Below are positions 1 to 11,369 of a stretch of DNA of 64,000 nucleotides, in pieces. Position 1 is the first letter of the stretch. Each line of letters starts with the position of its first letter. The position numbers and the translations under genes are program-made. The stretch lies in assembly GCA_020747015.1 (NCBI GenBank), contig JAGTJM010000111.1, positions 1 to 64,000 on the forward strand. Reading direction: 5' to 3'. The stretch comes from Pyrenochaeta sp. MPI-SDFR-AT-0127. Taxonomy: Eukaryota; Ascomycota; Dothideomycetes; Pleosporales; Cucurbitariaceae. Below the pieces are notes generated by a model. That model saw only the letters and a list, made by a program, of their open reading frames with translations, searched no databases and was not told the origin of the DNA.

Positions 1-939
1 TTTATAATAAGTTGTTTAACCCTAAAGCTCTAGTAGCTAGCTACATTAAGTAAATATAACCCCGCTTACAACTTTAACCCAGCCACCTAATTATTACCTC
101 TACTCTATAATTATTCGCAATTTAACCCTTCGCCTATTACTAGTCCCCTAACCTTCTTTATTCTTCTCTAATAGCCTTATACGAGTCTGCTCTTATAGTA
201 GTATCTTATCTATCTGTTACAACCCAGTGGCAAGATGAGCGCCTTAGCGTTCCTCCGATCGACAGTCGCCACATCTCCATCCTCAGGACCTGGTTAGCTA
301 CAGTCGACTCTCCTGCTGCGTGCGATTCTTCTACTTGGCTTATAATTAGGGCTAACTAGATAAGCTTCTTATCCGCAATAAGCAAAGACCTAAACTCTTT
401 TCTTGCGCCTAACCGGAAGAGAGTTCAGTGGGGGGAGGTCCTAAGTCGGATGCGCAAGCTAAAACACGCTTCTAGGACGACCGCCGCGAGAGGGTCTCTA
501 TATAAGGTGCTATTTGGAGGCTTTTTAATAGAAAAGAGGCTCTCGTCGAACGGTGGCCTCGCGAACCACGGCTCATGATAAACCGCGTTGTGGAAAGCGA
601 TTACCAAATCCCACTTATTGCTTTATAGACGATTTTGGAAAATAACGGCGCTTTAATTAGTGTAGTCTTCTATAATCTACTTTCTTCTCTACTACCACGA
701 AGAAGATGGCGCTCTCGAAGAAATGGCCTTCAGCTGTCTGAAGACCTTCAGGATGACTTGCTTAACATTAGGCAGGCCCTTATCTATGAGGGCTACCCTA
801 AGCAGGTGATGCTGGACAAGAAGGCCTAGTAGAACAGGAAATCTACAGCTTCATTATTAATATATTGACCGACATAAGCGCAGACCCAAAATCAAACCCT
901 CTGCTATAGTGGGCCGTTGTCCTTGTGCGATCGTCGCTT
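1..939. other. Partly AT-rich stretch without a convincing gene
   Basis: I see no supportable gene here. The first 400 bases are moderately AT-rich with many TA dinucleotides, as expected of old RIP-mutated repeat DNA. Open frames near 425-607 and 635-829 are short, lack recognisable motifs and are not repeated in the related unit further right. Confidence 0.4.
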
Positions 940-1022
940 AACACTAGTGGGCCGAGGATTTTATCAGCCGCGGCCGCTTCCGCTCAAACATCCTACCATA
1001 GACCTTAATATTCAGTAACGGC

Positions 1023-3244
1023 TTAAGGGCATCGTACACTTCGCAAAGTATTTCTGTTAGACCTAGCCTTTGCCACTTGGGAGCCTATACTAAAGACGCA
1101 GCTACTCGAAGTACAGGGCGACTTAAATGTGGTGGACAATACCTGGATAGGCAAATACAGCAGCCGCCGACCTACTAAACAACACGACGGGCGCAAATGC
1201 GACACGCCTGTATGGAAAAGCGTTATCGAGCAAGTGGAGAAGACTTTTATAAATACCTAGTTTAGTTAAGTGGAACACTAACGCGTTAGATATTATTAAT
1301 TCGAAAGGAGTTAATGACGCCATAATGTGCGTAGTGCTCGATAACAGGTATAATAAATTGAACAGACTGTGTCTAAAAACATAGCTATCGTGCCTATCTT
1401 AATCCAAACGCGATATCTCTTTATCTGCGCCGTGCTATCGACGAGACAGCACACCGATCGCATATGTGCAACTTAAGTAAACACGTCTTCGTTTTAACCC
1501 TCTTTAATAAGCGATGCGCAACGTTCGACCCAGATACTATTATGACTACGGAATATTAACCAATAAAGCCCGCTGCATCTTTTTTTTAGCACAACAGCTC
1601 CCTGCGTCGTCGTAGCAGTCCTTCTTAAGCCGGAGAGCAACTCCAGTATTGCGTGGACTATCCCGATTCCATAAACGACCTCTATCCACCCCAGCTCCCG
1701 TAGCAGCCGATTACTCACGCCCTTATGCTCTACCCTAATGAAAATCAGTAACCACTAGCCTTTTGGTAAGGGCGTTATAAAAACGTGCCTTAGTGAAAAT
1801 ATTTTCTAGCATCCTAAAAAAGCCTCTAGATTCCCGCTAATATTTAAATAGAAATCTTGGTTATATTCTATTCTATATACTACTCATAAAAATAACTCTA
1901 TATCGATACCTAACTTAGCTGCACAACAATTTCGCCCCCATAAGCTGCGCACACCCTTTCGTTACTTCTTCCTCGCTGCCCTTAATCCTTATTCCCCAAA
2001 ACCATATACTAGGCCCTAGGATTAGGTTGACAAAATACTTAATTATATCCTATCGCCCGCTATCCCCCCAGGTAATTACTTTGGCCGAGTCTACTACTAT
2101 CTTATAAACCTCCTCAACCTCTATTTCCGGACGTTTGTGCCAAAGCGCATCCCTAAATTAGCAGTATATCTTTAGCGTGTACGCAGACTTAAATAGACTA
2201 TTAATAATTAACATGCTCTTAATCCTCTCCTACGGAGTCACATGTAGAACCCCCCTACGGATGTCTCGCCCTATAATGATGTACTCGTCGCAATTCTTTG
2301 CCTATTGCTGATATTTTGATTTAATCGCGTTGGCTTGACCAAGCTCATTGGTAAGGTCCAGCATGTCGGATACTCGGAAAACGCTAATATTGTCCAGCTC
2401 GCTGAGCACCTGAAGATTGAACACGATAAAGCTGACTTAACCTTCTCTTCCCGTGCCTCGCAGCTCTCTTACCTTCTTACCCGTTAAATGTAACGTCCAC
2501 TCGAGTCTCGGGCTCGCTGAAGTAAATTTTGTTTTTGCGGGCTTTCCTATTTTAGTCTTCCCTAAGTGTTTTCCGAGCGACTCTATAAAATGCCGTATAC
2601 TATATCGCTAATGGTATCGGTCACTAAACACCATTTCACGTGCAGTCGGTTTATATATTGTAGCTATGTTGGCACTAGTGGTTATATGTGCGCGGAAAAG
2701 AAAGGTACGTTTCGCAGATATAGGGTTAACTTTAAACCGTTCTATAACTAGGTCGAATCAGCATATATCTAGTATGAATCTAGTACTTGGAGTCATACAT
2801 TCAGTCTAATCAAGAGCACGCTTAACCTCTTTTAGTGCTGTAGCTGCATCGCATATTTCGCCTTATGTCTCTAGTCTCTGTATAATATTCATACACACCT
2901 TAGTAATAGTAGAAAGCTTATTAGTTATTATCCGGAAATTATTAAGCGAAAATGGATGCGAGGCTGGAAACTGCTGCTGTGCTTTCCTGAGCCGTTCTTA
3001 GATAACTTAGGCTAGGTCAGGTAAACCTAGTATTGGAAAGACGCCCTGTAGCGCCATAGCTGAGGACTATTGTATAGACAGCGTTGCGCAGTAGAGTATG
3101 GTTAGACGACACATAAGGCGAGTAAAGCATACTACCCCACCACGTGCCGAAGGATTCGTGTAACGATATAAGAGTCTCAGCCTTAGACCCCGCATCTTCA
3201 TCATTTCTTACCTGTATTGAAACCTGCTCAGTATAATCATACAA
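1023..3244 (-). pseudogene. Gene B relic of unit 1 (unknown function)
   Basis: Fragments in several minus frames match the gene B of unit 2. One is a peptide at 1494-1718 starting SNRLLRELGWIEV, against SNRILRELGWVEV in unit 2. Another is an acidic/WWGS-containing piece at 3017-3244, against the EDEGAG region upstream of the unit 2 gene. The fragments are separated by stops and frameshifts. The family is not recognised; I assign identity only by synteny and similarity to unit 2. Confidence 0.45.
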
Positions 3245-3256
3245 TATAGCAACTAC

Positions 3257-3508
3257 TCAAGCATTAGGCCTTCTCTTAGGAGGAGCTGCTGCATTAACTA
3301 TAGCGGCAGTTATGAGTACCGCATAAACTTCGTCTAATACATCTTCCTCGCAAGGCCATTCAGCGCCTGGCGCACCCTCTGCACCTGGTGCGCCACCAAC
3401 ACCTGGTGCACCTGGTGCACCATTAACGCCTGGCGCGCTACCTACTCCAGGCGCGCCCTCATCCACTCTAAGACCAGGGAGGTAGTAGTGTCGCACGAGA
3501 AAACACAA
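3257..3508 (-). pseudogene. Collagen-like Gly-Ala-Pro repeat segment
   Basis: A minus-strand open segment of 83 codons contains about ten degenerate G-A-P-G-(V/A/E) triplet repeats (roughly residues 18-50), followed by an acidic stretch (EEDVLDEVY), an alanine-rich hydrophobic stretch and a basic tail (PPKRRPNA). It lies immediately upstream of the gene B relic in the direction of transcription and may be its N-terminal region or a separate small gene. No equivalent repeat is visible at the matching place in unit 2. Function unknown. Confidence 0.3.
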
Positions 3509-3639
3509 TGATTGCGATTGTACGCTACGAGGCTATACTAGCATTGAATGAGAGAATTAGCCTGATATTATAGCAGGACGTTGATAGATAGTAGTTATTG
3601 TACATCGCCCGTAACTAGATGCAATGAACTTGTCCAGCT

Positions 3640-6600
3640 TCCATGCATATTAACCCAGTATTGTATCTACTCTAGTTATGCCCGTCTCGCGAGCTCGGTA
3701 TCTCTGCCATTTCCGCATGATGCTCTCTCGCGCCTTTTCCATATCTAGCTCTACGTCTTCCGAGTCTTCAGGCACGCCATCCAGCACTTGTTGCTGACTT
3801 CGCCTAATTAACCACGCCTGGCCTCCCTGCGCCCCTACTACTTATAGCCATCCATATTTTGCCTTAATGTAGTTTCAGCCTGGACCTGATTATAGTATAC
3901 AGAGAGCCACATTCTCTAGTGTTACTTTGTATGCTCAGAACACAGTTGATTAGGATACGGCACCACCCAATTACGGTAGGGAAGAGTGTCTTTACTTTAC
4001 TGTAAAAAATTCAACCTCCTCTTTATACACTAAGTCTCTATAATCTTCGCGCAACGCTTATAGAGCACCCGATATCCTCTATTATCCAATGCTTTCGGCT
4101 TCTTCCGTCATCAAAGTCCACAAGAAGTCGATAAAGTTATTAAGATCTTTATACGCCATCTTATTTCCACTCGCGAGCCGGTATAGCTGGGAGCTCTCTA
4201 GTATTATATCCAAGTTCTCTTTGCACAGTGTATACTTACCTTACGCTGCATTGCTGCGAAACTCAGCCTTGATGGAGCTTTCTATCGATAACAACACGTC
4301 TTTCCGGAAATGTCGCATGCACATCCATCTTATGTGCCATAGAATATACTTCCGTACTGAAGGCGCCAATCCATAGCTCTTCAACTATTTGCCTAGCATC
4401 TCCAACTTCACAAAGTCATCCTTAGCTTCGCGGATCGCTCCCATCTCGCCGTAAACGATTCTACTATGTGTACGTTGCCAAATAGACTACGTCCCGGGAG
4501 CTCTTCACGAAATGTAAACTAGGTCTAGTCAATCTTTGGTATCAACAGCAGTACCTATGTTGCGCTACTGTTTTCGAGAAGCCAAGCCCGTACATTTTCT
4601 CGCCAGTACCTTTGTGTGTCCGCTCATTGTTCTACAGCGCAATTTCGCGTTGGATCTGACAACTTCCGTAGCTGTATTTCAACAACCGCAGGAACATGAT
4701 TATAACCTGGCTATGCTCCCACGATACATAGTCATGCGACCCTAGGCTCCGTACATACTCGAAGCTAGTAGTGAACTTATTAATATTCATCTGCACAAAT
4801 CGGAGATAAGAGGCTGTAGGTACACGCTAGAACGGCTCTGGCCCAGTAGGAATCTCAATCTCGCGTTTCTAATCGCCGCTATTCTGGAGGCATTCCCGCA
4901 CGCGCAAGGCAAGTGTCAGCGTTATACAGTGCTCTTCCCGCGTACCAAAGGATTTCTAAAGGGACCCTTAAATTGCTGTCGCACAGCGTAATTTGCTTCC
5001 GAGATAGGACTTCTTAAGCACCTCCTGCCGGTGGTTTTCTAAACCGCCTGCCTTCTGCCAGCTCGCGCGGACCGTTGGATCGAGGGCCAGGCTCTCTAAA
5101 GCCCCGTCTCGGAATGGAAATGACTTTGCAGCATTAAAAATCTCCTTCTCGCTCGTGTAGAACTGGCTATACACTAGCCCTTATTCGCTGCTAGGGGATT
5201 AACGTGCGGTTAAGGCAGTCATCCCGGCTACATCGTGCAGCATAGCAGTTTAATACACATTTCGCAGCGTAGACCTAGGCGTAGACCTATGTTGCGACCA
5301 CTGCCAATATGCCTCTAGACAACAAGGCCTCTAGAGGTAGATTTCTGCGGGCTGGATGCCCGGATGTTGGTACCACAGGAGAGATAGGGGTGCGCAAACT
5401 TCCTTACCGATGTCAATCCACACTTGGTTCCGGTCAAGGCAGTCCATATCAATTGCCTGCTCCCACCGCTAGAAGTAGTCATCCCATGTCTGCATCAGCG
5501 TAGGCCGCTTGCTAAGCACCTTAAGATTTTTGGCGCTGAAGAAAATCTGAACATCTCTAAAGTCATGAAAGCCCTCTTCTTTAATCGTGTGTAGAATAAT
5601 ATCCTATACTTCCTGCAATATATTATGTTGGAGGAAATGGTGAATGTATTGATGCCGGACTCCTGATTTATCTTTGCGTGTGTGTGCTTCGGTGTGGCCA
5701 GCTTTGCTAGAGAGCTTGCTGTGCTCGTAACCAGCGGGGTAGTGCTGCAGAATAGACGCCGACGCCTGGCTGTATATAGCAGGAAGCAGAACCCGATCCG
5801 TCCACCTGCGCAGAGTATCCTAATTTAAGTAGTTATTCGCCTTACGTCGCTCATAGAGGTACGGAAAGAAGAGGTAGAGCGTAACGTCCTCGTATCCTAC
5901 TAATCTACCAAATTGGTAGTGAGGTACCATATGGAGAGGGACTCGCCTCGTCCGGCCATTGCTAGTAGGCGTTAAGAGGGTGAGATGAATGTCGCTATCG
6001 AGATTCGATATAATATAAGGCGTGACATTGAAGCGAATACCCTGCTTCGCGACCGCAAGCGTACGTGTAAACCCTATAATACTGTCGATATCGTAAGTAA
6101 TGGTAGGAATAGTATTAGACGGTCTTTTAGCGTAAGAGCATTGCATGCACACTTTCATGGGTGTCTCTACATCTTCAGCTGTAGTCCGAGAAAGGCATGT
6201 TTCCACTTCTTAGTATTGGAAGGATGCACTTGTCCTTTCGCAAGCATATGTGGAGCGCTAAGGGTGTTAGGTATTACATCATGATGCGATATAAAACTAT
6301 TAAGAGTAATATGGCCTGCTCCGCTGTTATAATCCTGCTCGTTCTGCGCATGAGTATCACAGCCATGGAATCGCATTAGTTGCTCTGCCAGTTTCACCGC
6401 AACATCCACTGTTTCCACTGGATTTGGCTCGAATGCTTCCTCTGCGAATCCTTCTAGGGCTTCTGGGCCTTCTATCGTCGCCTTATACTGTCTTCCTGTT
6501 ATTTCTGCCCTATCGTAGACTGCGGCTGCACAGGTTTCTCGGGATAAACTTGGAGAACGTTCGGTCTTAGACTTAATCGGCCTGCTAGCTAATGAAACGA

Positions 6601-7238
6601 GCGTTATAGTTCGCGACGGAGCGAGTGGTTCGGCAGGGACTAACTCGGTCGATATTGACGCTGAGCCATCTGTCGGTCGAACGTCTTCCGGCGGCGATGT
6701 TGGCGACGGCGGCATTTCTTCGTACGTATGCCCGATCTAAGGCATCTCTCTAGACTGTAAATAATAAATCTCGTCAGTACACCTGTGCTTATTAAATTAG
6801 GCATCACCGGGCTACTACTTTATGTGGGGTATAGCTATGTTAAGGGAACGCGAGATATTGCGACTAAGATATCTAGTGTAGAGCGATGCAGGCCTAAATT
6901 ACCTATAGTTAGGAACCTATTCGATTATAAATCGGATAGAAAGAAAGCGAACTCACCTCTAGAAACTGCAGCCGTTCTTACTCTACTGGAACGTCTAGGC
7001 CTTCTGCCTAGATCCCGTGGTCTGGCGCGGTGACTTTTGCGTCCCTTTCAGCCCCAGCCTACTAGAGTATAGAAAGTGGATTAAACTCGACCTAAAGGCT
7101 ACTATTGTTATTGGCTTGCGGGCCGTGCGACTGCGTGGCTACTTTCCGTCGCCGGCGAGACGCTCGATTGGCGGCATTAGCTGCACTTTTTACGTCCTCT
7201 CGGCTCAGGTGTTTCCTGGGGCGACCGCGCTTCGCCAT
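3640..7238 (-). pseudogene. Gene A relic of unit 1: AT-hook protein, broken
   Basis: The N-terminus begins at the ATG at 7238 and reads MAKRGRPRKH, an AT-hook core (GRPRK) followed by an Arg/Lys-rich stretch, parallel to MPRGRPRKY in unit 2. It soon meets a TAG. Further matches follow in order: 6167-6715 (KLAEQLMRFHGC against KLAKQLRNFQGC), 5820-6206 (YDIDSIIGFTRTLAVAKQGI against FDIDSLCCFPSSLGVARLGI, then VPLHMVPHYQFG against VPLHKIPHYCFG), 4968-5174 (VYSQFY...ALESLALDP) and 4090-4200 (SGNKM...FIDFLW against TGNKM...LLDFLF). The gene is therefore almost full length but split by many stops and frameshifts. The C-terminal limit is approximate. Confidence 0.6.
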
Positions 7239-7836
7239 TTTGGCTACGCTCTGTTAGTTTTAACAATATAGTAACAAAATATAGATGGTGTAAAGGAAAT
7301 AGTAGAGCCAGGTCTATAATTAGAAAGGGGTCTTCAAATTAGGGGAGGTTCGCGGCGCGATTATAATAGTGACAGTAACGTGCATAAAGTTTCGTGAAGA
7401 AGAGAACGAAGGGGAGCTAGTAAGAAGTACTATGATTCTGTGATGCTAAAATCTATTTAAACAGTACTTTGGAAGATTGTTAAGTTATGGATATATAGCT
7501 ATTTCTTACCCTACCCTATTTCTGCGAGAGATCTAGTATTTGTGGTGTGCGGCTGGGAGATGCTAGGGTAGCGCTATACCCAATCCGAATATCTATATCG
7601 CAGCGCTATGCCCGATTAGAATTTCTATATCGCACTTAGCACCTAGGCTATAATAGGATTTTCATATTATAACTCCTATACCTAATAATAAACAATAACG
7701 CATGATATCATCTTCAATCGTATAGAGTATAACTTATCTTTATAATATTAAGCACACAGCACTGCAATTTTAGTAATTTTATAGTATTAGCGTAGGTAGC
7801 GAACCCTGTAACCCTAACCCCAACTGCGACTATAGA

Positions 7837-7860
7837 CTATAGTAATTTCACCTATTCATG
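7837..7860 (+). repeat. 24-bp direct repeat, copy 1 (right end of unit 1)
   Basis: The sequence starts CTATAGTAATTTCACC and ends TTCATG. The same 24 bases recur in the same orientation at 19710 and, with RIP-type changes in the last four bases, at 25691. Flanks differ at each site, so the repeat itself is the shared boundary. Just upstream (7808-7822) is a short telomere-like TAACCCTAACCCC run. Confidence 0.7.
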
Positions 7861-7923
7861 GTTAGCGGTTTTCTTTCTCTTTTCACTTCTTCTAGTTCGC
7901 TTTGCTAGCTACTCTAAGGTTTA

Positions 7924-8162
7924 CGGTTAGAGCTACTTAGTAGTTTAGAACTTTTTACTAATTTAGAGTACCTAAGTAGTTTAGGGGTGCTTAGTAGTTT
8001 AGAGCTACGAAGTAGTTTAGAGCTACGAAGTAGTTTAGAGCTACGAAGTAGTTTAGAGCTACGAAGTAGTTTAGAGCTACGAAGTAGTTTAGGGCTACAA
8101 GTAGTTTAGAGCTACGAAGTAGTTTAGGGCTACGAAGTAGTTAGGGTTATAAAGCAGTTTAG
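7924..8162 (+). repeat. 18-bp minisatellite (GTAGTTTAGAGCTACGAA)n
   Basis: About eleven units of GTAGTTTAGAGCTACGAA run head to tail. The central six are perfect; the outer ones are degenerate (GGGCTACAA, GTGCTTAGTA). The unit is AT-rich but keeps CG dinucleotides. It lies about 60 bp to the right of the first 24-bp direct repeat. Such arrays are common in subtelomeric fungal DNA, but no terminal telomere is present. Confidence 0.85.
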
Positions 8163-9570
8163 CCTACCTTATCTCTACTTACCTCTTTAACACTTACATT
8201 TACCTATACTATATACTCTTTTTCAAATTAGTGAGAAGAAGAGAAGAAGAGAAGAAGAACCTAGCCTAATCTTACCTAGTTTACCTATCTAACTAAGAAA
8301 TAAACTCTTAAGTAATACCCTATACACCTCTAATACTACATATTACAACTTATTTATACCCTATAATTTAAAATATTCTTCTTTATTCTAATTATTTATC
8401 TTAACCCTAATATTTAATCTATTTATAATTTTTACTACTTTTTACGATAACTTATATACTTAAAATTATTATCTACTAAAATACTTTATAAACTTATTCT
8501 ACCTAACTAGTCTAGAGAACTCTACTCCTTAAAATAATACTCTCTTTATTTATATAAAGAAAACACTTAGCTTAATATCTTAATATCCTTATCTATATAC
8601 TCTACTACTTCTTATATACTTTATTTAATTAACTAATCTTACTTTAAAAACTCTATACTTACTCTACTTATATTATACTAACCCTAACATTCTTACCCTA
8701 CCTAGTTGGCTAGTTATATATATTACGGTTACGCTTCGCATTCTAACCTAAGGACTTTTCTACCCCCTCTTTACCCCTACTCTAGTACTTTACCCCCCCT
8801 TTACCTCTACTCTAGTACTTTAAACCCTCTTAACCTCTACTTTACTATTTTACTACTTTATACTCTTTTTACTCTTACTTAAATACTATTATACTATATA
8901 ACTTCTATAACCCCTAATTCTATATAAAATATAACCCTAGAACTACTATATCGAAACTACTAATTAATAGAACTACTAATACTATACTCTTTAGAACTTC
9001 TTACACTATCCTACTTATAGAAATACAGATATATAATATATAAATAATAAATTAATTCCTAATATTCTTTAAAATTTATAAAATATTATCCTAAATACTT
9101 ATTAAATAATACCTATAAAAGCTAAACTATATAAATACTATATTATATATACTATTACCTATATATTACTAATCTAGTACCTCTATCTTTAAAAACGAGA
9201 GAGAATAGAACTAATAAATATAATAATAAATATAATTATAATTAATAAGAAACGAAATTTATCTAACCCTTATAAACTCTTATTAATTCTAATAAAAAGA
9301 TTTATTACATTCTAATAATACTAAAAAAATAAATCTCTTTTACCTAACTCTTAACCTACCTTCTAACCTCCTAAATACTATTACTATTATTATACCCCTT
9401 TAATATAAATCTTAACCTTCTTTTTACTTCTTTTTTTTATACTTTATAGACTATCTTTTATTAGTCACCTATCTATAGTATATTTTTTACTCCCTTAAAT
9501 TAATGAACTTACTTATTTATAATCTATATTTTTATACTATACTCGCTTATAGAAACTACTACTATCTATC
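8163..9570. other. AT-rich RIP-mutated block, no gene
   Basis: The sequence is extremely rich in TA, with CpA and TpG largely replaced by TpA, no open frame above about 60 codons, and stop codons in every frame. This is the pattern left by heavy RIP on a repeat. I could not identify the parent element. Confidence 0.6.
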
Positions 9571-10316
9571 TTAGAAATCTGCACCACGAAAGTCTAAATC
9601 TACACCTAACTCTAAATCTGGAGCAGCTGAGTCGCCATTACACGGTGACTCAACGCCCACCTGGCAAATCCCCGCTCTACTAAGTCCACCACGTTCCTGG
9701 CCTCGCTGTGCCTCCCTCTTCGTAACTGGCTGAGCCTCCTCAGAGGTTTGGTCTTGGATCGTCTGTCCGATGAAGATTCCGTCTGCTCCAACGCCAATCG
9801 CCTCACCTACACCCTCAATAACACCACCAACACGGCTGCCTCGCCCGCGTCCACCGCGGCCCCGGCCTCGCTGTGGTTCCCTCTTTGCTACTGGCTGCGA
9901 TTCCTCAGAGGTCTGGTCTTGGATCGTCTGTCCGATGAAGATTCCGTCTGCTCCAACGCCAATCGCCTCACCTACACCCTCAATAACACCACCAACACGA
10001 CTGCCTCGCCCGCGTCCACCACGTCCCCGGCCTCGCTGTGGCTCCCTCTTCGCCACTAGCTGGGAGGCCTGGGAGGCCTGGTCTTGGATTGTCTGGCTCC
10101 TGATGCTGTCAGTAACCTAGTATAATGCTCGCTGTGTGGGACCTACAGATCATCAACACCTGCAGGTACATTAACGCCAACCGTTGTTAGAAGCCCAGAC
10201 GGTAGGCTATTAGGGAGACCCTCTAAGAGGACAACAGGTGCGGCATTAGCAGTCATGCCTGCAGTAAACGCCAAAATGGCGCAACCGTAGATGCGCGCAT
10301 AGTGAAAGGCGCTTTG
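9571..10316 (-). pseudogene. Secreted-type leader plus RG/G-rich 55-residue tandem repeats
   Basis: On the minus strand the stretch 10316-10140 encodes a hydrophobic leader-like segment (YGCAILAFTAGMTANAAP) followed by GVNVPAGVDDL, but no in-frame ATG precedes it and a TAA does. After two stops and a frame change the frame 10056-9571 stays open. It carries two near-identical 55-residue repeats, each with KREPQRGRGRGGRGRG, a glycine/valine segment (GVIEGVGEAIGVGADG) and IGQTIQDQTSEE, then a third degenerate unit and an acidic tail. The DNA period is exactly 165 bp (anchors at 9696, 9861, 10026). Likely a decayed secreted repeat protein; family not recognised. Confidence 0.4.
9690..10110 (-). 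repeat. 165-bp coding tandem repeat, about 2.5 copies
   Basis: The GGCCTCGCTGTG anchor recurs every 165 bases (near 9699, 9864, 10029), and the run TTGGATCGTCTGTCCGATGA recurs near 9754 and 9919. The copies are in frame (55 codons) and almost identical, which implies recent amplification or gene-conversion-like homogenisation. The unit is shorter than the length thought to trigger RIP, and it has not been RIP-mutated. Confidence 0.85.
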
Positions 10317-11269
10317 TTAAGGATAGGTAGTCTTGAAGTTAGGTAAAAGAGCGCTTAGGGGTAAAATCATTCACAGAAGGTCCGTGTCTAGAAAATAAGA
10401 TAGAGAGATGCGAATGATATGAGTTCTGATTAGAGTGAAAGAGGCTCCTTTTATATCCTTTAGAAATGCCTCCCATAAGGACAATAATCACACCCCTAAA
10501 TGCCAAGTTGCTAGCATCGTTTCGACGTGCTAGCCACCAAGCCAGCGGCATAAACACTAACGCTTCCAACTATCCTTTTGTCAGCGAAAACGATTGTATC
10601 ATAAGGGAGGCTCTTGAAGAAACTCGTAGGGTTAGGTCTTGGCGGCGACGTCGCAACATAGACTATAACCATAACTAGACCCGCATTGCCTTGGCATGAA
10701 CGGTACTTCCCTAGCACCCCCAGCGCACGGCCTATTCGGCATAACGCGGCCGAACTTAACACAATCGCGCTAATTAATAACCACACTGAACAGAAGGGGG
10801 CATAAACGAGGCGGCTGTATTCGGTAACAGGATCAGCGGCTAAGAAACACCTGTCTGGTCTGTGTAGCGTTTCAAAGCCTTCTAGAAGCTGCTGTAAGTG
10901 TCTTAGCGGAGCTCGTGCATTTACTCTAACCTCCAACAGTCTGTGCGTCTCCATTGCACCTCCCTTAGCGAACTGTTTTAACCGCTGGTCCTAACTTACC
11001 CCACACAAGCCTAACGGTCGGAATTTTCCAATATGCTGGTTACTTAGACGTTTAGCTATTCTCGCTATACTGTTTTGTTAACAACCAAGATCTTTGCATT
11101 ATGCAGCAGGGACGTAGAGAAACGCTAGTGTTAGGCATGCTGTCTTTACGTTGTGCTGCGCTTTACAGTAAGCCCGTATGCGATATGCGGCAGCTAAGTA
11201 GCGGCTACAAAAAACCGACGCTCTTTCGGCATCTGTCTCTGCTGTATTCCCTTCATCTTTGGCTTCGCT
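10317..11269. other. Intergenic region, no supported gene
   Basis: A minus-strand frame at 10511-10954 (147 codons) has one hydrophobic stretch (VWLLISAIVLSSAALC) but no recognised motif, no homologue elsewhere in the window and no clear start context. I treat it as undetermined. The rest is unassigned low-RIP sequence. Confidence 0.35.
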
Positions 11270-11369
11270 GTGCCCCTCTTTCTTTTTCTTTCGCCTTTTC
11301 TTACCTACCTAGCTTTACGTCCTTTCCTCCTATTTGTCTGCCTATCTCCCCTTACGCCTACCTACCACA
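11270..11369 (+). promoter_or_regulatory. Pyrimidine-rich core promoter / 5' leader
   Basis: About 90 bases of strongly C/T-rich plus-strand sequence (CTTTCTTTTTCTTTCGCC and following) end in CTACCACA directly before an ATG at 11370. CT-rich tracts just upstream of the start codon are typical of filamentous fungal genes and support that start. Confidence 0.5.

Larger units (their letters stand above)
940..7860 (-). mobile_element. Unit 1: divergent, decayed copy of the AT-hook element
   Basis: This stretch carries the same gene order as unit 2: a gene B relic (about 1.0-3.25 kb) followed by a gene A relic (about 3.6-7.24 kb), both on the minus strand, and it ends in the 24-bp repeat at 7837-7860. 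Homology to unit 2 is visible at 945-1100 (against 12250-12400), around 2280-2960 (against 13750-14450) and through gene A. Divergence is well beyond RIP transitions alone, so this is an older relative rather than a recent duplicate. The left boundary is not defined; 940 is only where similarity to unit 2 begins. Confidence 0.5.

Noticed and set aside
7808..7822. Telomere
   Set aside because: Only about two hexamer-like units, inside the window and surrounded by element DNA; at most an interstitial remnant.
7924..8162. CRISPR-like regular array
   Set aside because: Units are contiguous 18-mers without spacers, and the organism is a fungus.
9748..10120. Plus-strand frames of 103 and 116 codons with Pro/Arg and Asn/Thr repeats
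   Set aside because: They are antisense to the 165-bp repeat and simply mirror its GC-rich periodicity; the minus frame has more coherent protein features.
10511..10954. 147-codon minus frame with a hydrophobic stretch
   Set aside because: No motif, no splice logic and no counterpart in unit 1; cannot be supported.
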